A stretch of DNA of 64,000 nt from Phellopilus nigrolimitatus (GCA_021029095.1 JAJOHG010000009.1:744001-808000), one strand, 5' to 3'; counted from the first letter of the stretch, positions 12,441 to 23,689 are shown. Made by a program: numbers and translations. The notes: generated by a model not told the origin, from the sequence alone.

Positions 12441-14404
12441 ATGGCCTCATCAATTTCTCATACAGTCGAATACGACGCCAACAAGAGCGCCGTGGACTCG
12501 GTGACGCTTTTCCAGACGGACCGTGCGGAGGTACGTGACACTCGATTCTCTCCCCTGTACGGGACATCCTTAAAAGCTGAGCTCGCTTCATAGGTAAAGA
12601 GAAAGGTCAAGGTAGAGCTCAAGGATGGTCAGAACAGCGTCGAAGTAAAGAATCTTCCAACATGCTTGGAAGAAAGCTCCATACGCGTCGACGGGATCGG
12701 CAACGCGACGATTTTCGATGTCATTTACCGTAAGCACCTTGTCAGCTAAAACCTTCCAGTACGTCATGCTCATAGGCTTGTATGCGCTCTTAGATCCTGC
12801 GGCTCCGTACGATTATGAGAAATATATTGACGCTCTCACGGAGCTGCACGCTCGCGCATCCAAACTTACTGCCGATGTCGCAATTCTCGACCACCAGTCA
12901 AAAGTTCTGGAAGAATACGCCAAGACATTAACCGGAAAAGACACAGACGCCGAGCATCTTGAGGCGTTTCTCGACACTTATGCTGCGCGAAAAAGCAAGA
13001 TCAACGAGGGAGCTACCAAATTGGACAACGATCTTATCCAAGTAAGAAAAGAGATTCAGGAGAAGAGCAAGAGCCTTGATGCAGACGAGGACAGCCTTCG
13101 TCGTCGCGGTGTCCGAGTAACAATTGTTGTCCTGGCGGAAGGCGACGGCAATGTCGAGCTCTCACTGTCATACGCTGTTTCACACGCATGGTGGTCGCCG
13201 CAGTACGACCTCCGTGCCCTGATCGCTCCAGACACGAAGAGCAAGTCCAAAGTCAGCTTACATTATCGCGCATCTATCGTGCAAAAGACTGGCGAAGATT
13301 GGACAAATGTTGCGCTCAACCTAAGCACTGCGGCGCCGCTGCAGGGCACGGAGATACCAACTCTGCATCCGAATTGGATCTCCGAACGCGAGAAGCCTCC
13401 TGTTCAGACGCGTCCGAGAGCAGGTGCAGTGCCCTGTTCAATGCCCGCCTCGGTTTCAATGCCTGCTGCGGCAGTCGACAGTAGTGGACCGGTCATGCGA
13501 AACCGTTCTGCTGCTGTGCAGAGCGGATACGTTGACGATGCACCACCACCTGGTTTCTTCCGTGGGCGCGACTCGCAGGCGACGGATGGCGCCGTAAGCG
13601 CGACATTCACCATTACCGGCCTGTCCACGATCCCAATGGATCCAACAACGAGCAACAGTCGCACAAGGTTTCGATCGCAGAATTGCAGTTCGAGTCGACG
13701 GACCTGGAGTGGATTACGATTCCCAAGGATGTACAGAGCGTATTCTTGCGCTGTAAAGTCAAGAACACGACTAAATACGTTCTGCTTCCAGGACAAGCAA
13801 ACGTATTCTTGAACGGGAGTTTCGTCGCAAAGTCGTCGATCTCGGTAAGTTCTTTCGGATGCGAATTGTCTTGTTTTGCTTCACAAAACTCACCGTTACA
13901 ATGCAGCACGTCAGCCCGCAGGAGAGTTTCTCATGCTCTCTTGGCGTTGATCCGGCGGTTCGCATCACCTACCATCCTCAGTCGAAGAAGACGAAGACGA
14001 CGGGAGGGACTGTCTTGACTACAAAGATGAAAACCGTGACCTTCGAGCAGGCGATTACAGTCAAGAACAGCCGTCTCACTAGGCTTCCACGTCTGCTTAT
14101 CAAAGACCACGTTCATGTTTCGCGCGACGCGAAGATAAAGGTAAACGTTATTGAGCCAAAGGGCTTGTCCGTCGGAGGAGGAAGGGGAAAGGCCGTCGCT
14201 TTGCAAAATGGCGTAGTGGTCCGTTGTGTACAGCGCGGCGGAGATGACATTGGAGAGGCCCGATCATACGAAGAGGAGTCTAGCCTTGAGAGTGCTCAGG
14301 GACTGTTGGAGTGGGTGTGCGATATGGAGCCTGGTGCGACTGTCGATGTCAGCTTGGTTTGGGAGGTCAGTGCACCAGCGTATACTGAATGGGTGAAGGA
14401 TTGA
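12441..14404 (+). pseudogene. DUF4140/DUF4139 protein gene, copy 1, frameshifted
   Basis: Member of the DUF4140-DUF4139 family (relatives annotated as mucoidy-inhibitor-like or F37C4.5-like proteins; biochemical role unknown). Exons: 12441-12530, 12594-12729, from 12794 (alternative acceptor gives 12776) to 13844, and 13907-14404. The N-terminal part MASSISHTVEYDANKSAV with VTLFQTDRAE matches DUF4140; a coiled-coil stretch rich in Glu/Lys/Leu follows; then SYAVSHAWWSPQYDLRA starts the DUF4139 beta-domain. Compared with copies 2 and 3, one G is missing near 13635 (CCCAATGG instead of CCCAAGTGG). The frame shifts and stops about 60 codons later, so the C-terminal half would be lost. The downstream exon is otherwise well kept, so the lesion is young. 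A sequencing error at this base would make the gene intact. Confidence 0.8.
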
Positions 14405-15140
14405 CCATATGGGAATCGATAAATGCGTAATTTTATTGGACTTACAACTGTATTTGTGAGCTGTGACGAGGAGAAATACTTATGGTTGTATAATTTTGAG
14501 AAGCGATGTGGAAATATGAGACGCGGCGTTGTTGTTTATTACGCGCTTAATTTACGCTCGACGTCTCTGCTCCATGCCCGGACATCATTGCGAATGCAGA
14601 AAGGACGTATGATAGTTGGAAGCAAGGCAACCCTTTTTTTTAAAAATCAAAAGCTGTTGAGATTGTCAGCAAAGAAAAGGAAAGAATGAAGATTGAAATA
14701 AAATAAAATAAAGTAAAACACGGAAAAATATAAAGGAAGACTGATTTAGTGAGAACGACACAGGACAAAGATGATGGAGACAAGACCATTGATATTGGCT
14801 CCGATTGCAACGCATCGAAATGTATTGTCATGACTAGCGCAAACGTGGGATATTCAGGTTGTAATATAATACACAAATGATAGCATTAAGGTGATGGTTC
14901 AAGTAAGCTAATAGATACAACAGCAATGTCCAATAGTATATCCATTCAAGGCCAAATATAATGAAATGGTTGAGGCAATACTGCGCTTCGTGTCCTCACC
15001 GTCATCCGACCTACGAGTTTTTATTCGAACTATAATTCTTTTCTTTTTTCTAAACCATGTTTAATCGACGCATGCAGTTCGGAGACCCATTCTAAGATGC
15101 TAAAAGGTTAACTGGATCCTCCGCCTTGCGTACCCGAATC
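14405..15140. other. Spacer between convergent DUF4139 and E, copy 1
   Basis: 3' flanks of the two convergent genes. It contains an AAATAAAATAAAATAAAG run near 14695 and no gene. Its mirror image at 52391-53159 is nearly identical. Confidence 0.5.
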
Positions 15141-16262
15141 TTACTCGGCCACTGGCGTCATTCGATGTCGTTTCGACGATCCTCCAGCATTCTCTTCGAC
15201 CGCATCCTCAAATGCATCGGACAGACTTCGTTTGCAGAAGCGCACCTGCTCCTTAACCGGTTCTTTGTACTCTTCGCTGAACCGGGTGGAGCTCGGCTGT
15301 GTCGCGTTGTGCTTCGAGCTGCTGCCTTCGTGCTTATCTGAGACGACGTGCTCCGTTCTATCATTTTCAGGAAGAGAAACCTGTAGAACGGCCAACCAAA
15401 GTTTGTTGAACGACTCTGGCGTCCACTTGTCCTTATACTTCAGATAGTCAATGCCACTGGGAGCAAGGTAGTTGAAAGCGATATTTATCCACAACCCAAT
15501 AGCGTCATCTTCGAATTTAAATCGCTTCGTGAAGGTCCTGGCGTGTTGCTGAGCAAATTTATCTGTGCCGCCGACGATGATGTTACCGTCTTCACGGTCG
15601 TACTGGTCAAAGAACTTGTACATTTTGTGGCCAAGGTTCTCTACTTCGTTATGCGGCAGCCAACGCACACAACAGTAAAGGACAACGTAGAGCATTGATT
15701 CCATGTCATCCTGGATTTTGTGGCGAAATCCAGAGTCGACCTGAAGGGCAGCCGCAGACATGAATGCCCAAGTCCCCTAATAAATAAGATAAAAATTCAA
15801 ACCGACTGCATCAGTACAATTATTACGTTCTCATCTGTGCAAGAAGACGCTTACGGATCTATGATAATCACGCGCCTGTCCGTTGTCGTCTGCAAGGGTA
15901 GACAGCTCCCAACCACTAAGGTTCACGGGTACATCATCGAATGCGTTTGCCCAGTCAGGCATGGGTCCCTTATTCTCCAGGGCCGTAGGGAGGAACTCGT
16001 CCAGGAAGTCCTCTACTGGCATGGGTCCGACGCACCGTTCCTTCATCTCCCTCGCGTATCGCGTGTTGCGGCTCTTCGCGTCTTTCGACTGGAAGCCACC
16101 TTTCGCACCATTCACCGTTCTGGCAATCGGTGTGTTTTGGATTTTGTCCTTGTATCCGTCGGAGACTTCAGTATTTGGAGGAGTTATATCCTGGGCGAAC
16201 GGAAGATTGAACAGTGTCTGTTCCTCGATATCGTCACTTGTCTCTGAGGGTGGTATCGACAT
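15141..16262 (-). CDS. Truncated FunK1-like protein, E type, copy 1 (no catalytic core)
   Basis: Two exons on the reverse strand: 15855-16262 and 15141-15776, giving 347 residues. Start at the ATG reading MSIPPSETSDD. The first part matches the FunK1 N-terminus (TRYAREMKERCVGPMPVEDF, DEFLP). It then jumps at PVNLSGWELS directly into the stretch that follows the kinase loop, so the whole N-lobe and the HRD loop are deleted in frame. Exon 2 keeps GTWAFMSAAAL, DDMESMLYVVLYCC and the WTPESF block and ends in a short basic tail SSKRHRMTPVAE. It cannot be an active kinase; a regulatory or scaffold role is possible but unproven. The open frame and splice sites are kept in copy 3, which argues against simple junk. 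Confidence 0.72.
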
Positions 16263-16390
16263 CACTGGCGTACAGTTCCAAGTATGGCAATGGAATTCAA
16301 GATGCGGTAGGAGCAGTGAAGATGCGGCCGAAGGCAAGAGCAAGTTGTAGCTGAGCGCTGAGCGCCGAGCCACAATCGTGTCAAAGATAT

Positions 16391-16413
16391 CACGTGCACA
16401 TATATATCACGTG
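16391..16413 (-). promoter_or_regulatory. Paired CACGTG boxes, E promoter copy 1
   Basis: CACGTG at 16391 and 16408, 17 bp apart, with TATATAT between them, about 130 bp upstream of the E start on the reverse strand. Confidence 0.65.
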
Positions 16414-16641
16414 ATCGTATTTTCTTTGTTCACCATGCCAAAAGTGTGCATTTGTGGTTGTTTACATATTTACCAAAAACGGCTCATGAGCGTCTAAAAT
16501 CTCTCTCGCTCTAGTCTTGCTCTGAACTTCCATATCATATCCTGTTTTGTGTTTTTGCATTGATGTCCCAGATCTCAAATAGACGAGGCAGTGTGCCCTG
16601 GAACTTCTGAAGACGCACAATGACCCCGGGAAAAATAACCT

Positions 16642-16815
16642 TGGGAAGCGTAAGTTGTCTGGCAAGCAAAGCCGAAAATGATGGCAACGGCATCGTCGCA
16701 CGTAGCAAGTCGTTCCCTCGCGACATGTTCGCGGGGCGCGCTTTCTCAACAGAATATGACATCTGGACAACTGTCAGCGTATTCAGAAAAGTTTCGATCA
16801 AAAGACAGTGGCGAC
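16642..16815 (+). pseudogene. Relic of a FunK1 C-terminal tail, copy 1
   Basis: The forward frame reads LASKAENDGNGIVARSKSFP and ends in FRKVSIKRQW, matching the D-type tail (LASKAKNDGVGIVTRSKSVP to LRKVSIKGQ followed by stop). The stop codon has become TGG. Only the last 60 or so codons of an ancestral kinase are left, pointing away from the E promoter. The mirror relic is at 50723-50892. Confidence 0.7.
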
Positions 16816-18163
16816 AGAAGGTGCGGCACTAGTGCAGGCATCTCATTATATTCAATTACATATACTTCATTTACGAACTGTACCGAAAAAATCACCCTAA
16901 TGCTGCTATTTGTATAACACCATTTGCATGTCTCATTTCTGCCTTGAAATTGTTGTGCTGATCATTGTATCGCAGTCCGACGAGTTTCAATTCTGTGCCC
17001 AAGATACTCGAGTCCGAGGTGCCTAGGTGCCTAGGTCCTTTCTTGTCTAGTTTTTTTTAGTGTCTCCCTCGATATCTTCAATCATCTGCATGCGTTTCGT
17101 TCTATGAGTATACATAATTGAATTCTTGAAGTCTGGACACATTGACCGTTGCCAAATGACGTACCACATCGCCCGAATCCGTGCCGGCACGCGATCACGT
17201 GACATAAGGTCAATGTGGCTGGGCTTCCTTGCAGGCTGTGGCTGAATGCGCTTTCGATTCTTCTCCCAACACTCCCAATCGCTTTCTGAAGATATCAACT
17301 CTGTATTGCTTTCAACTATTACATCATAGTCCCTTGTTTGCTGTGATGTCTGATTTTGTTTTTCAAGCAAAGCATACACAAGAGGGAGGATTCCTCAAGA
17401 CCATTCAAAACGCTCGCTTTCACGAACCAAACGAGTCCGCATTCAATGATACTTTACTACCAAAGAAGGAAAAACGTGGAAGCCGCATTTTTAGCACGAA
17501 GCACCTTCGTGAAATGTTTGAAGCCATACAGGATGCATCCGAAGGTGAGTCGCTGTTGATATGTGTAAGCCTTTTTAATTGGTCGATTTGTAGCAGTAAC
17601 TAGCACTAATAGAGGAGTGGTATGTTGCACCGTGACGTCAACCTAAATAATATCATTATTTTGGAAAGTCCTACAACTGGTCATAGAAGAGACAACGTGT
17701 TGAATCAGGAGCCGTCTGCCGTCGCTGACAACGGGAGTGCGCGCCTTTATATTAGATCAGTAAGCACCTTTCTTTAGCATAAGAGTAGTGGGTTAGCTAA
17801 CGCATTCGACTTTAAGAGCACTTGGGCATCTATGTCTGCGGATGCACTCAATCCTGGAGTCGGTTTTCGCCATCAAATCAGTGATGGCATGGAGTCAATG
17901 CTCTATGTCGTCCTTTACTGCTGTGTGCGATGGCTGCCGCATAGAGCATAGCACGAGTAGAACCTCGGGTTGACCCGGACCTGTTGGCGGGTCACCCGTG
18001 GCAAAAAATCCTAGACCTGGACCTGGCTTGACCTGGACCCGTTGGGACACGGATCTGCAGGTCACCAAATTCCCACGGTTCCAGGTCACGGAGGTCACGA
18101 GTTTGTTCGCGGCTCCCTGCGGGTTCCTCGCCCTCAACTCAACATCTAACGCTTCCTCCATCG

Positions 18164-19057
18164 GACGGCATCGACATCGCCAATTTGCCCAACCAAGTGC
18201 ACCTTTGTCTCGTTTTCCCCACCCCTCCCCCGCGCCACGCGCTGACCCGCCCCGTAGAAGCACAAGATCGTCGCGAAGCGCGGCGCGCACTTCACGGTGA
18301 TGGTCGTCGGCGAGTCGGGGCTGGGCAAGACGACGCTCGTGAACACGCTCTTCGCGACGGAGCTCTACTCGCCAAAGAACTACTCGCGGCGGCACCTCAA
18401 GCAGCTCGACAAGCTCACGGAGGTCGAGATTATCAAGACCGAGCTCGAGGAGAAGCAGTTCAAGGTGAAGCTCACTGTGATCGACATGCCCGGCTTTGGC
18501 GACTACGTGAACAACCGCAACTCGTGGGTGCCCATCATCGACTTCGTCGACACCAGCACGAGATATACATGCGCCAGGAGCAGCAGCCGCAGCGCGCGAA
18601 CAAGAGCGACCTCCGCGTGCACGCGTGCCTGTACTTCATCCGCCCGACGTGCTACACGTGAGCCCGGCCTGCTCTTTCTTTTTTGGTGCGGCGGACTGAT
18701 GCCCCATCTGCGTAGGTTCAAGCCTCTCGACATCGAGGTGATGAAGCGCCTCGGCACGCGCGTCAACCTCAGCCCCATCGTCGCCAAGGCCGACACGCTG
18801 ATGCAGGTCGACCTCGCGGTCTTCAAGCAGCGCGTAAGCCCCTTCCTCTCTTCAGCTGAAAAAAAGGTACACTGCTGAAACCCGTCTTGCCGTCAGATCT
18901 GCGAGGCGATCAACGTGCAGGGCATCCGCATCTACCAACCGCCGATCGACGTCGACGACGACTCGAGCGCGGAGCACGCGCGCATCCTGGTGGACGCGAT
19001 CCCGTTCTCCATCATCGGGAGCACGGAGGACGTGAAGACGCCCGACGGGCACGCGGC
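18164..19057 (+). pseudogene. Captured septin gene fragment
   Basis: Septin GTPase sequence with introns still in place. Exon pieces: DGIDIANLPNQ (18164-18196); KHKIVAKRGAHFTVMVVGES with the P-loop GESGLGKTT (from 18258); VKLTVIDMPGFGDYVNN, the switch-II region with Met where DTPG is usual; a shift near 18560 into HEIYMRQEQQPQRANKSDL; FKPLDIEVMKRLGTRVNL (from 18719); and ICEAINVQGIRIYQPP to TEDVKTPDGHA. It lacks the septin start, the septin-unique region and the coiled-coil end. Retained introns mean it was copied from DNA, not mRNA. Functional septins build filaments at the bud neck or septum; this piece cannot. Confidence 0.85.
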
Positions 19058-19700
19058 CAGTGCGCCCGCGCACAGCAGGCATCGACCGCCTCCGCGGGGC
19101 CTCGCCGCGAGCAGCGGCGCGTCGCCTGTCGTGCCCATGAAACCACACGCCCAGAAAAAGGGCTCGGTCGAGAGCACCGAGTCGCCCTTCCGCATCGCGC
19201 GGCCACCGCCGCGCACATCCTCGGCGTGCAGCACGCCCTTCGACACCTCGTCCCTTTCCGAGCTTGTCGACATCGCCTCGCGCCAGTCCACGCCGTCGCT
19301 CGTGCAGTCGCGGCCGTCCCCCGCAGTCAGCTCACACTCGCACTCACACTCGCACGCTGCTGCAAAGGCCGCTAGCCAATTACGGCGCGCCGTCACCCCT
19401 GCACATGTGCCACCTGCATCTGCTCGCGCAGCTCATGCCGAGCTTTGCGGATGCGCTCGTCTCGCGCTAGCATGGGCCGCTCGAGTTCGAGAAGGACGGC
19501 CACTGCTACCGTACGCGCTCGAAGCCGAAGAGCCTCAGGGCCGAGATCCAGGAGCGCGGGCACGAGGACAACCTCCTGCACGTCCGCCGCGGGCAGCTGC
19601 CGCGCACGTCCCGCCCACAAAGCAGCCACTCATCGCCGTACGGGCGTAGCGCAGTGCCGTCGCCACGCGCACCAGTACGCGCCGCCTCCTGAGATCCGCT
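19058..19700 (+). other. GC-rich captured sequence of unknown origin
   Basis: Open, Ser/Pro/His-rich frame directly after the septin sequence, with a short SHSHSHSH run, then a stretch reading HGPLEFEKDGHCYRTRSKPK in another frame. Base composition resembles the septin piece and not the kinase cluster, so it was probably also picked up by the element. No family recognised. Confidence 0.4.
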
Positions 19701-20345
19701 TGCCGCCAAAAGTATGCATCTCACCATCGCCGCACGTGAATGTGGCCTCATCTTACCAACACTGCACAATCAACGCGGTCCCGACGACCTCTGCACTGAT
19801 GTGCTCTTCTGTGAAAAGAGCTGGACTCGCGTTTCCTGACTACCAAATTCACTGCTAGGCTTACGCATGGCTTCCTTCCATGGCAATTTCTTTGTTCGCT
19901 CTACGTACCATACATATATATGACATACAAATAAATGTACTTTTGCTACTCTAATCTTGAAAACCTGTGTGAACTACCCGCAGGTTTTGAAAAAACACAA
20001 TTTCTCAACCCGGACCCGCGAAAACCCGTTTCCCACGGATCACCCGTGCACGGGTGATCCGTGAATACGGGTCTGCAGTCCGAGTCGGGTCGCGGATACC
20101 TGCGGGTTCCAGGGAGTCGTGCTAGGCTCTACTGCCGCATAACGACGTAGAGGGCCCTGGTCGCAAGGTGCGCAGGCTCTTTGACCAGCACTACAGCAAT
20201 GGCGACGGCAGCATCGTTGGTGGCGACTCAAAGAATAGCCAGAAGGTCACCAGGTTTTTCACCAGAAACATTCTATTCAACAACGTGCATACACAGTCCT
20301 GGATCAACAAAGCCTCCAGTTACCTTGCTCCCTCTGGTTCTACAA

Positions 20346-20830
20346 TGTTGGAAACCGTGAGAACGAGGGCTTGCAACCCGCCCTCGTTCCCACGCTCGAT
20401 GTTGGAGTGCAAGTCGGCGGAGCCCCGCCCCGCTCGCGCACTGGTTGCGTGCTTGGACAAGCTCCACCCCCGACTGCTGTCCGAGCCCCTCGTTTCCTGT
20501 TGACCAATAGAACAGTTTATTTACTTATCATTTATCTTTCCTTATTGTTTCCCCTTTATCTTGTAGAGTAAATAGCTTTTACGAAAGCACGCAAACCCGT
20601 AGCATAAAAAGATCGTTTATTCTTTCGCCCACCTCAGACGTTCGCACCGCCGCGCGATCGACTGAGGTGAGCTCTCGCTATTATACAGTTTCTATTATAC
20701 TTTGACTATTAAACTAGCTTACCGTGTATTAGGTTAGTTTACAATAAAGATGTTCGCACCGCCGCGCGATCGACTGAGCTTACCGTGTATTAGGTTGTCT
20801 CTCGCGCGGACCCGGTCTCATCCTACAACA
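20346..20830. mobile_element. Solo LTR of an LTR retrotransposon
   Basis: 485 bp, starts TGTTGGAAACC and ends CCTACAACA, flanked by a 5 bp duplication TACAA (20341-20345, 20831-20835). C relics elsewhere read straight through TACAACGCCTCGGG. TG...CA ends, a 5 bp duplication and lack of any internal region indicate a solo LTR left by LTR-LTR recombination. A 27 bp unit starting GTTCGCACCGCCGCGCGATC occurs twice inside. Confidence 0.85.
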
Positions 20831-21206
20831 TACAACGCCTCGGGAATACATATGTGTACTCCAAAGTCATTCGCGCAGCTCTGGGTGGATATTTGCCAGG
20901 AGACGCTTCCTGAGAATAACAGGGTCGTGCACAACATCCTGAATAAAATCAAAAATGATGAGTACTAAACAACGCTACCGACCAAAACCATTCTGATTAC
21001 GAGTGAAACATCAGTCGAGGATAGTGATGCCGGGAGGCAAGGTGACCTTAAGGCAAGGTGCACCTTACCTTGAGCGCTAACCATATCGGGCACCTTAAGG
21101 TACCTTAAGGTCACCTTAAGGTGAAGTACTGTAGTCACGCCTTCTATCACGCAGAACATCCGTTAGTGGTAAATCTCAGGCAAGCCGAAGTCGGCAATCA
21201 TTTGTA

Positions 21207-21467
21207 CAGGCGGTCAGAAAAGTCTTCGGCCCCCTTAAAAAGAAAGGCGGTTCTCGTCCGTGTCGATCACACAAAAAAATGTCAAAAATGTCGTAAAACT
21301 ATGTGAGCCTTTGCCCTAGATACTTACAAGAAACAAAACTAAGTATTCCTTTTTCTTTTGCATGATTTGAGCTGGTAGCGTACCGTAGGCGACACCGCGA
21401 AATGACGCCGCATCGTGTGCTACGCAGGCGGGAGCTGCCTTCCTTTCCGAAGACTTTTCTGATGTAC
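21207..21467. mobile_element. Possible Tc1/mariner-like MITE
   Basis: Inverted ends: GGTCAGAAAAGTCTTCGG near 21212-21229 and CCGAAGACTTTTCTGATG near 21448-21464, with TA next to both. The size of about 260 bp and this style of end fit a mariner-type MITE. No empty site is available, so the call is tentative. Confidence 0.4.
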
Positions 21468-21524
21468 TGAACGTACCCGTCGGGTACATGGCACACGGTG
21501 ATCTGCTTGTGACACATTGTGACT

Positions 21525-22301
21525 TATTGCCGTTTTCATAATTGTTGGCGGAGTTCGAAATATCAACTTTTTTGGCCTCGAAGCTTCAAAAATATGCTGC
21601 TCACTCAATTCTTCACATTTTTCTTTCATTCTAATTGATAAATGGTTGTATATACTGTATCTAGCATCTGATATATAAAAATAATGCATTTTTTAGAATG
21701 GATGTGCCGATCTCTGAAATCAGGCAGTGCATACATGCTCTCAGAAGATGTCAAAACATCTTGAATTTTTGCAGCTTCAGTTTTGGAGCTATTGACATGG
21801 TTGTTTCTGCAGAGCATTTATATAGTTGTCATTTAGTGGTTTTAAGTCTTACTTTTTTAAATAATGCTTTGCAATAGCCTTCCATACATGAATTTATCTG
21901 GTCTTTGTTTTCTGGATTTCTGCTGCCCAAGTAGTTGGTGAATTGCACCTTGCCATCAATCTCCTGCAGAAAAGTAGAACTTACAAGATCTAAAGAGCAT
22001 CTATATAAGTGTTCTGCAGAAACAACCATGCCAATAGCTTCAAAACTGAAGCTGCAAAAATTCAAGATGTTTTGACATCTTCTGAGAGCATGTATGCACT
22101 GCCTGATTTCAGAGATCGGCACATCCATTCTAAAAAATGCATTATTTTTATATATCAGATGCTAGATACAGTATATACAGCCATTTATTAACTAGAATGA
22201 AAGAAAAATGTGAAGAATTGAGTGAGCAGCATATTTTTGAAGCTTCGAGGCCAAAAAAGTTGATATTTCGAACTCCGCCAACAATTATGAAAACGGCAAT
22301 A
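21525..22301. mobile_element. Foldback element 1
   Basis: 777 bp unit beginning TATTGCCGTTTTCATAATTG and ending in its reverse complement. The two arms are about 300 bp each, so the unit can fold into a long hairpin. TA lies at both ends. The reverse strand of the right arm and centre holds an open frame (21829-22128) starting MDVPISEIRQCIHALRRC. No transposase recognised. Confidence 0.72.
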
Positions 22302-22345
22302 ACTTTCTTCTCATGACTCATGATTTCCTAATGTGGTAATCACCT

Positions 22346-23121
22346 TATTGCCGTTTTCATAATTGTTGGCGGAGTTCGAAATATCAACTTTTTTGGCCTC
22401 GAAGCTTCAAAAATATGCTGCTCACTCAATTCTTCACATTTTCCTTTCGGTCAAGCTGGTAAATAATTGTATATATTGTATCAATCATCTGATGTATAAA
22501 AATAATGTACTTTTGATAATGGATGTGCCGATCTCTGAAATCAGGCAGTGCATACATGCTCTCAGAAGGTGTCCAAACATCTTGAATTTTTGCAGCTTCA
22601 GTTTTGAAGCTATTGACATGGTTGCTTTTGCAGAGCATTTAGATAGATGCCCTTTATATATTATAAGTTCTACTTTTTTGCAGAAAATTGATGACAAGGT
22701 GCAATTCACCAAGTATTTGGGCAGCAGAAATCCAAAAAACAAAGACCGGATAAATTCATGTATGGAAGGCTATTGCAATGCATCATTTAAAAAGTAAGAC
22801 TTATACCCACTCAATGGCAGTTATATAAGTGTTCTGCAAAAGCAACCATGTCAATAGCTTCAAAACTGAAGCTGCAAAAATTCAAGATGTTTGGACACCT
22901 TCTGAGAGCATGTATGCACTGCCTGATTTCAGAGATCGGCACATCCATTATCAAAAGTACATTATTTTTATACATCAGATGATTGATACAATATATACAA
23001 TTATTTACCAGCTTGAACGAAAGGAAAATGTGAAGAATTGAGTGAGCAGCATATTTTTGAAGCTTCGAGGCCAAAAAAGTTGATATTTCGAACTCCGCCA
23101 ACAATTATGAAAACGGCAATA
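22346..23121. mobile_element. Foldback element 2 (inverted relative to element 1)
   Basis: 776 bp unit with the same arms as element 1 and TA at both ends. Its centre is the reverse complement of that of element 1. The open frame is on the forward strand (22363-22797) and contains the same protein stretch with scattered substitutions, ending SCMEGYCNASFKK. The 44 bp between the two elements show no gene. Confidence 0.72.
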
Positions 23122-23208
23122 AGGTACCTCGTCAAGGTTGTCCACCTTGCCTCCCTTGAGGTGATCGAGGTGCTTACTAATCAAGGTGGAGGTCACCTCC
23201 ACCTTGCC

Positions 23209-23689
23209 TAGTGTTGTTGGCGGAACTCGAGGGTTTTGCCGTTGCCGCCTGGCAAAATGGCAATTGCCGTTTGGCAATACTAAGCCCGAATTTTGGGCTG
23301 GCAAAACCTGGCAGAAGTTATATATTTTTAGAGAATGGCAGGGAAATTTGGAGAAATTAACCTGCAGGTTGTGTCCATTTACACTCCTCGCCAACGGATG
23401 CATTTTTCTGCATTTAATGTACGCCGTAATCATCAAGAATTTCACCGAAATCGCTTCTCTTTATGGAAGTCCTGATTACTTATAACCCTCGGCTCTGGCC
23501 GGCCACCTCCGAAGCCAAGTTTTGCCGGAATTGAAATTTATTCTTGCAATGCCTTTTCGAGGTCAGAATCGCCAGAAAAAGCGATTTAGAGCATATTACA
23601 ATTTTGCCATACCGGCAAAACATAGTATTGCCAGGTTTTGCCAGGCAAAATGGCAAATCTCGCCAGTTTGAGTTTTGCCCACAACACTA
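23209..23689 (-). mobile_element. 481 bp hAT-type MITE, copy 2
   Basis: Exact-length, inverted copy of the MITE at 11348, inserted into the right part of the 21022-23711 element. It has its own perfect 8 bp duplication ACCTTGCC (23201-23208, 23690-23697). Near-identity to copy 1 suggests recent movement. Confidence 0.92.

Larger units (their letters stand above)
1..17012 (+). repeat. Cassette copy 1 (forward)
   Basis: Forward copy of the FunK1/DUF4139 cassette, in the order A, B, C, D, DUF4139, E (reverse), FunK1-tail relic. The same order in mirror image fills the right half of the window. Recognisable similarity to copy 3 stops near 17012, where the shared stretch ending in GCCCAAGATAC gives way to unrelated sequence; the matching border on the right is near 50531. 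Copy 1 and copy 3 are the closest pair: their B exon-5 proteins differ at only a few positions, and both carry the same deleted form of E. Copy 1 alone carries a 481 bp MITE at 11348. The left end lies outside the window. Confidence 0.85.
17942..20131. mobile_element. hAT-like element carrying a septin gene fragment
   Basis: 2190 bp insertion with ends TAGAGCATAGCACGA and, reading in from the other end, TAGAGCCTAGCACGA. It is flanked by a perfect 8 bp duplication CTGCCGCA (17934-17941, 20132-20139), and the kinase relic continues on both sides. Both subterminal regions are rich in ACCCG/CGGGT motifs, e.g. GGGTCACCCGTG on the left and GGATCACCCGTGCACGGG on the right, as expected for transposase binding sites. 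There is no transposase gene, so it is non-autonomous. The interior is much more GC-rich than its surroundings and holds captured gene sequence. Confidence 0.85.

Noticed and set aside
17990..18120. Repeated ACCTGGACC / ACCCG motifs as a promoter of the septin fragment
   Set aside because: The same motif type is dense at both ends of the element, which fits subterminal transposase sites better than a one-sided promoter.
18258..18660. Septin as a working host gene
   Set aside because: It lacks its start and end, has a frameshift near 18560 and lies wholly inside an element with target duplications.
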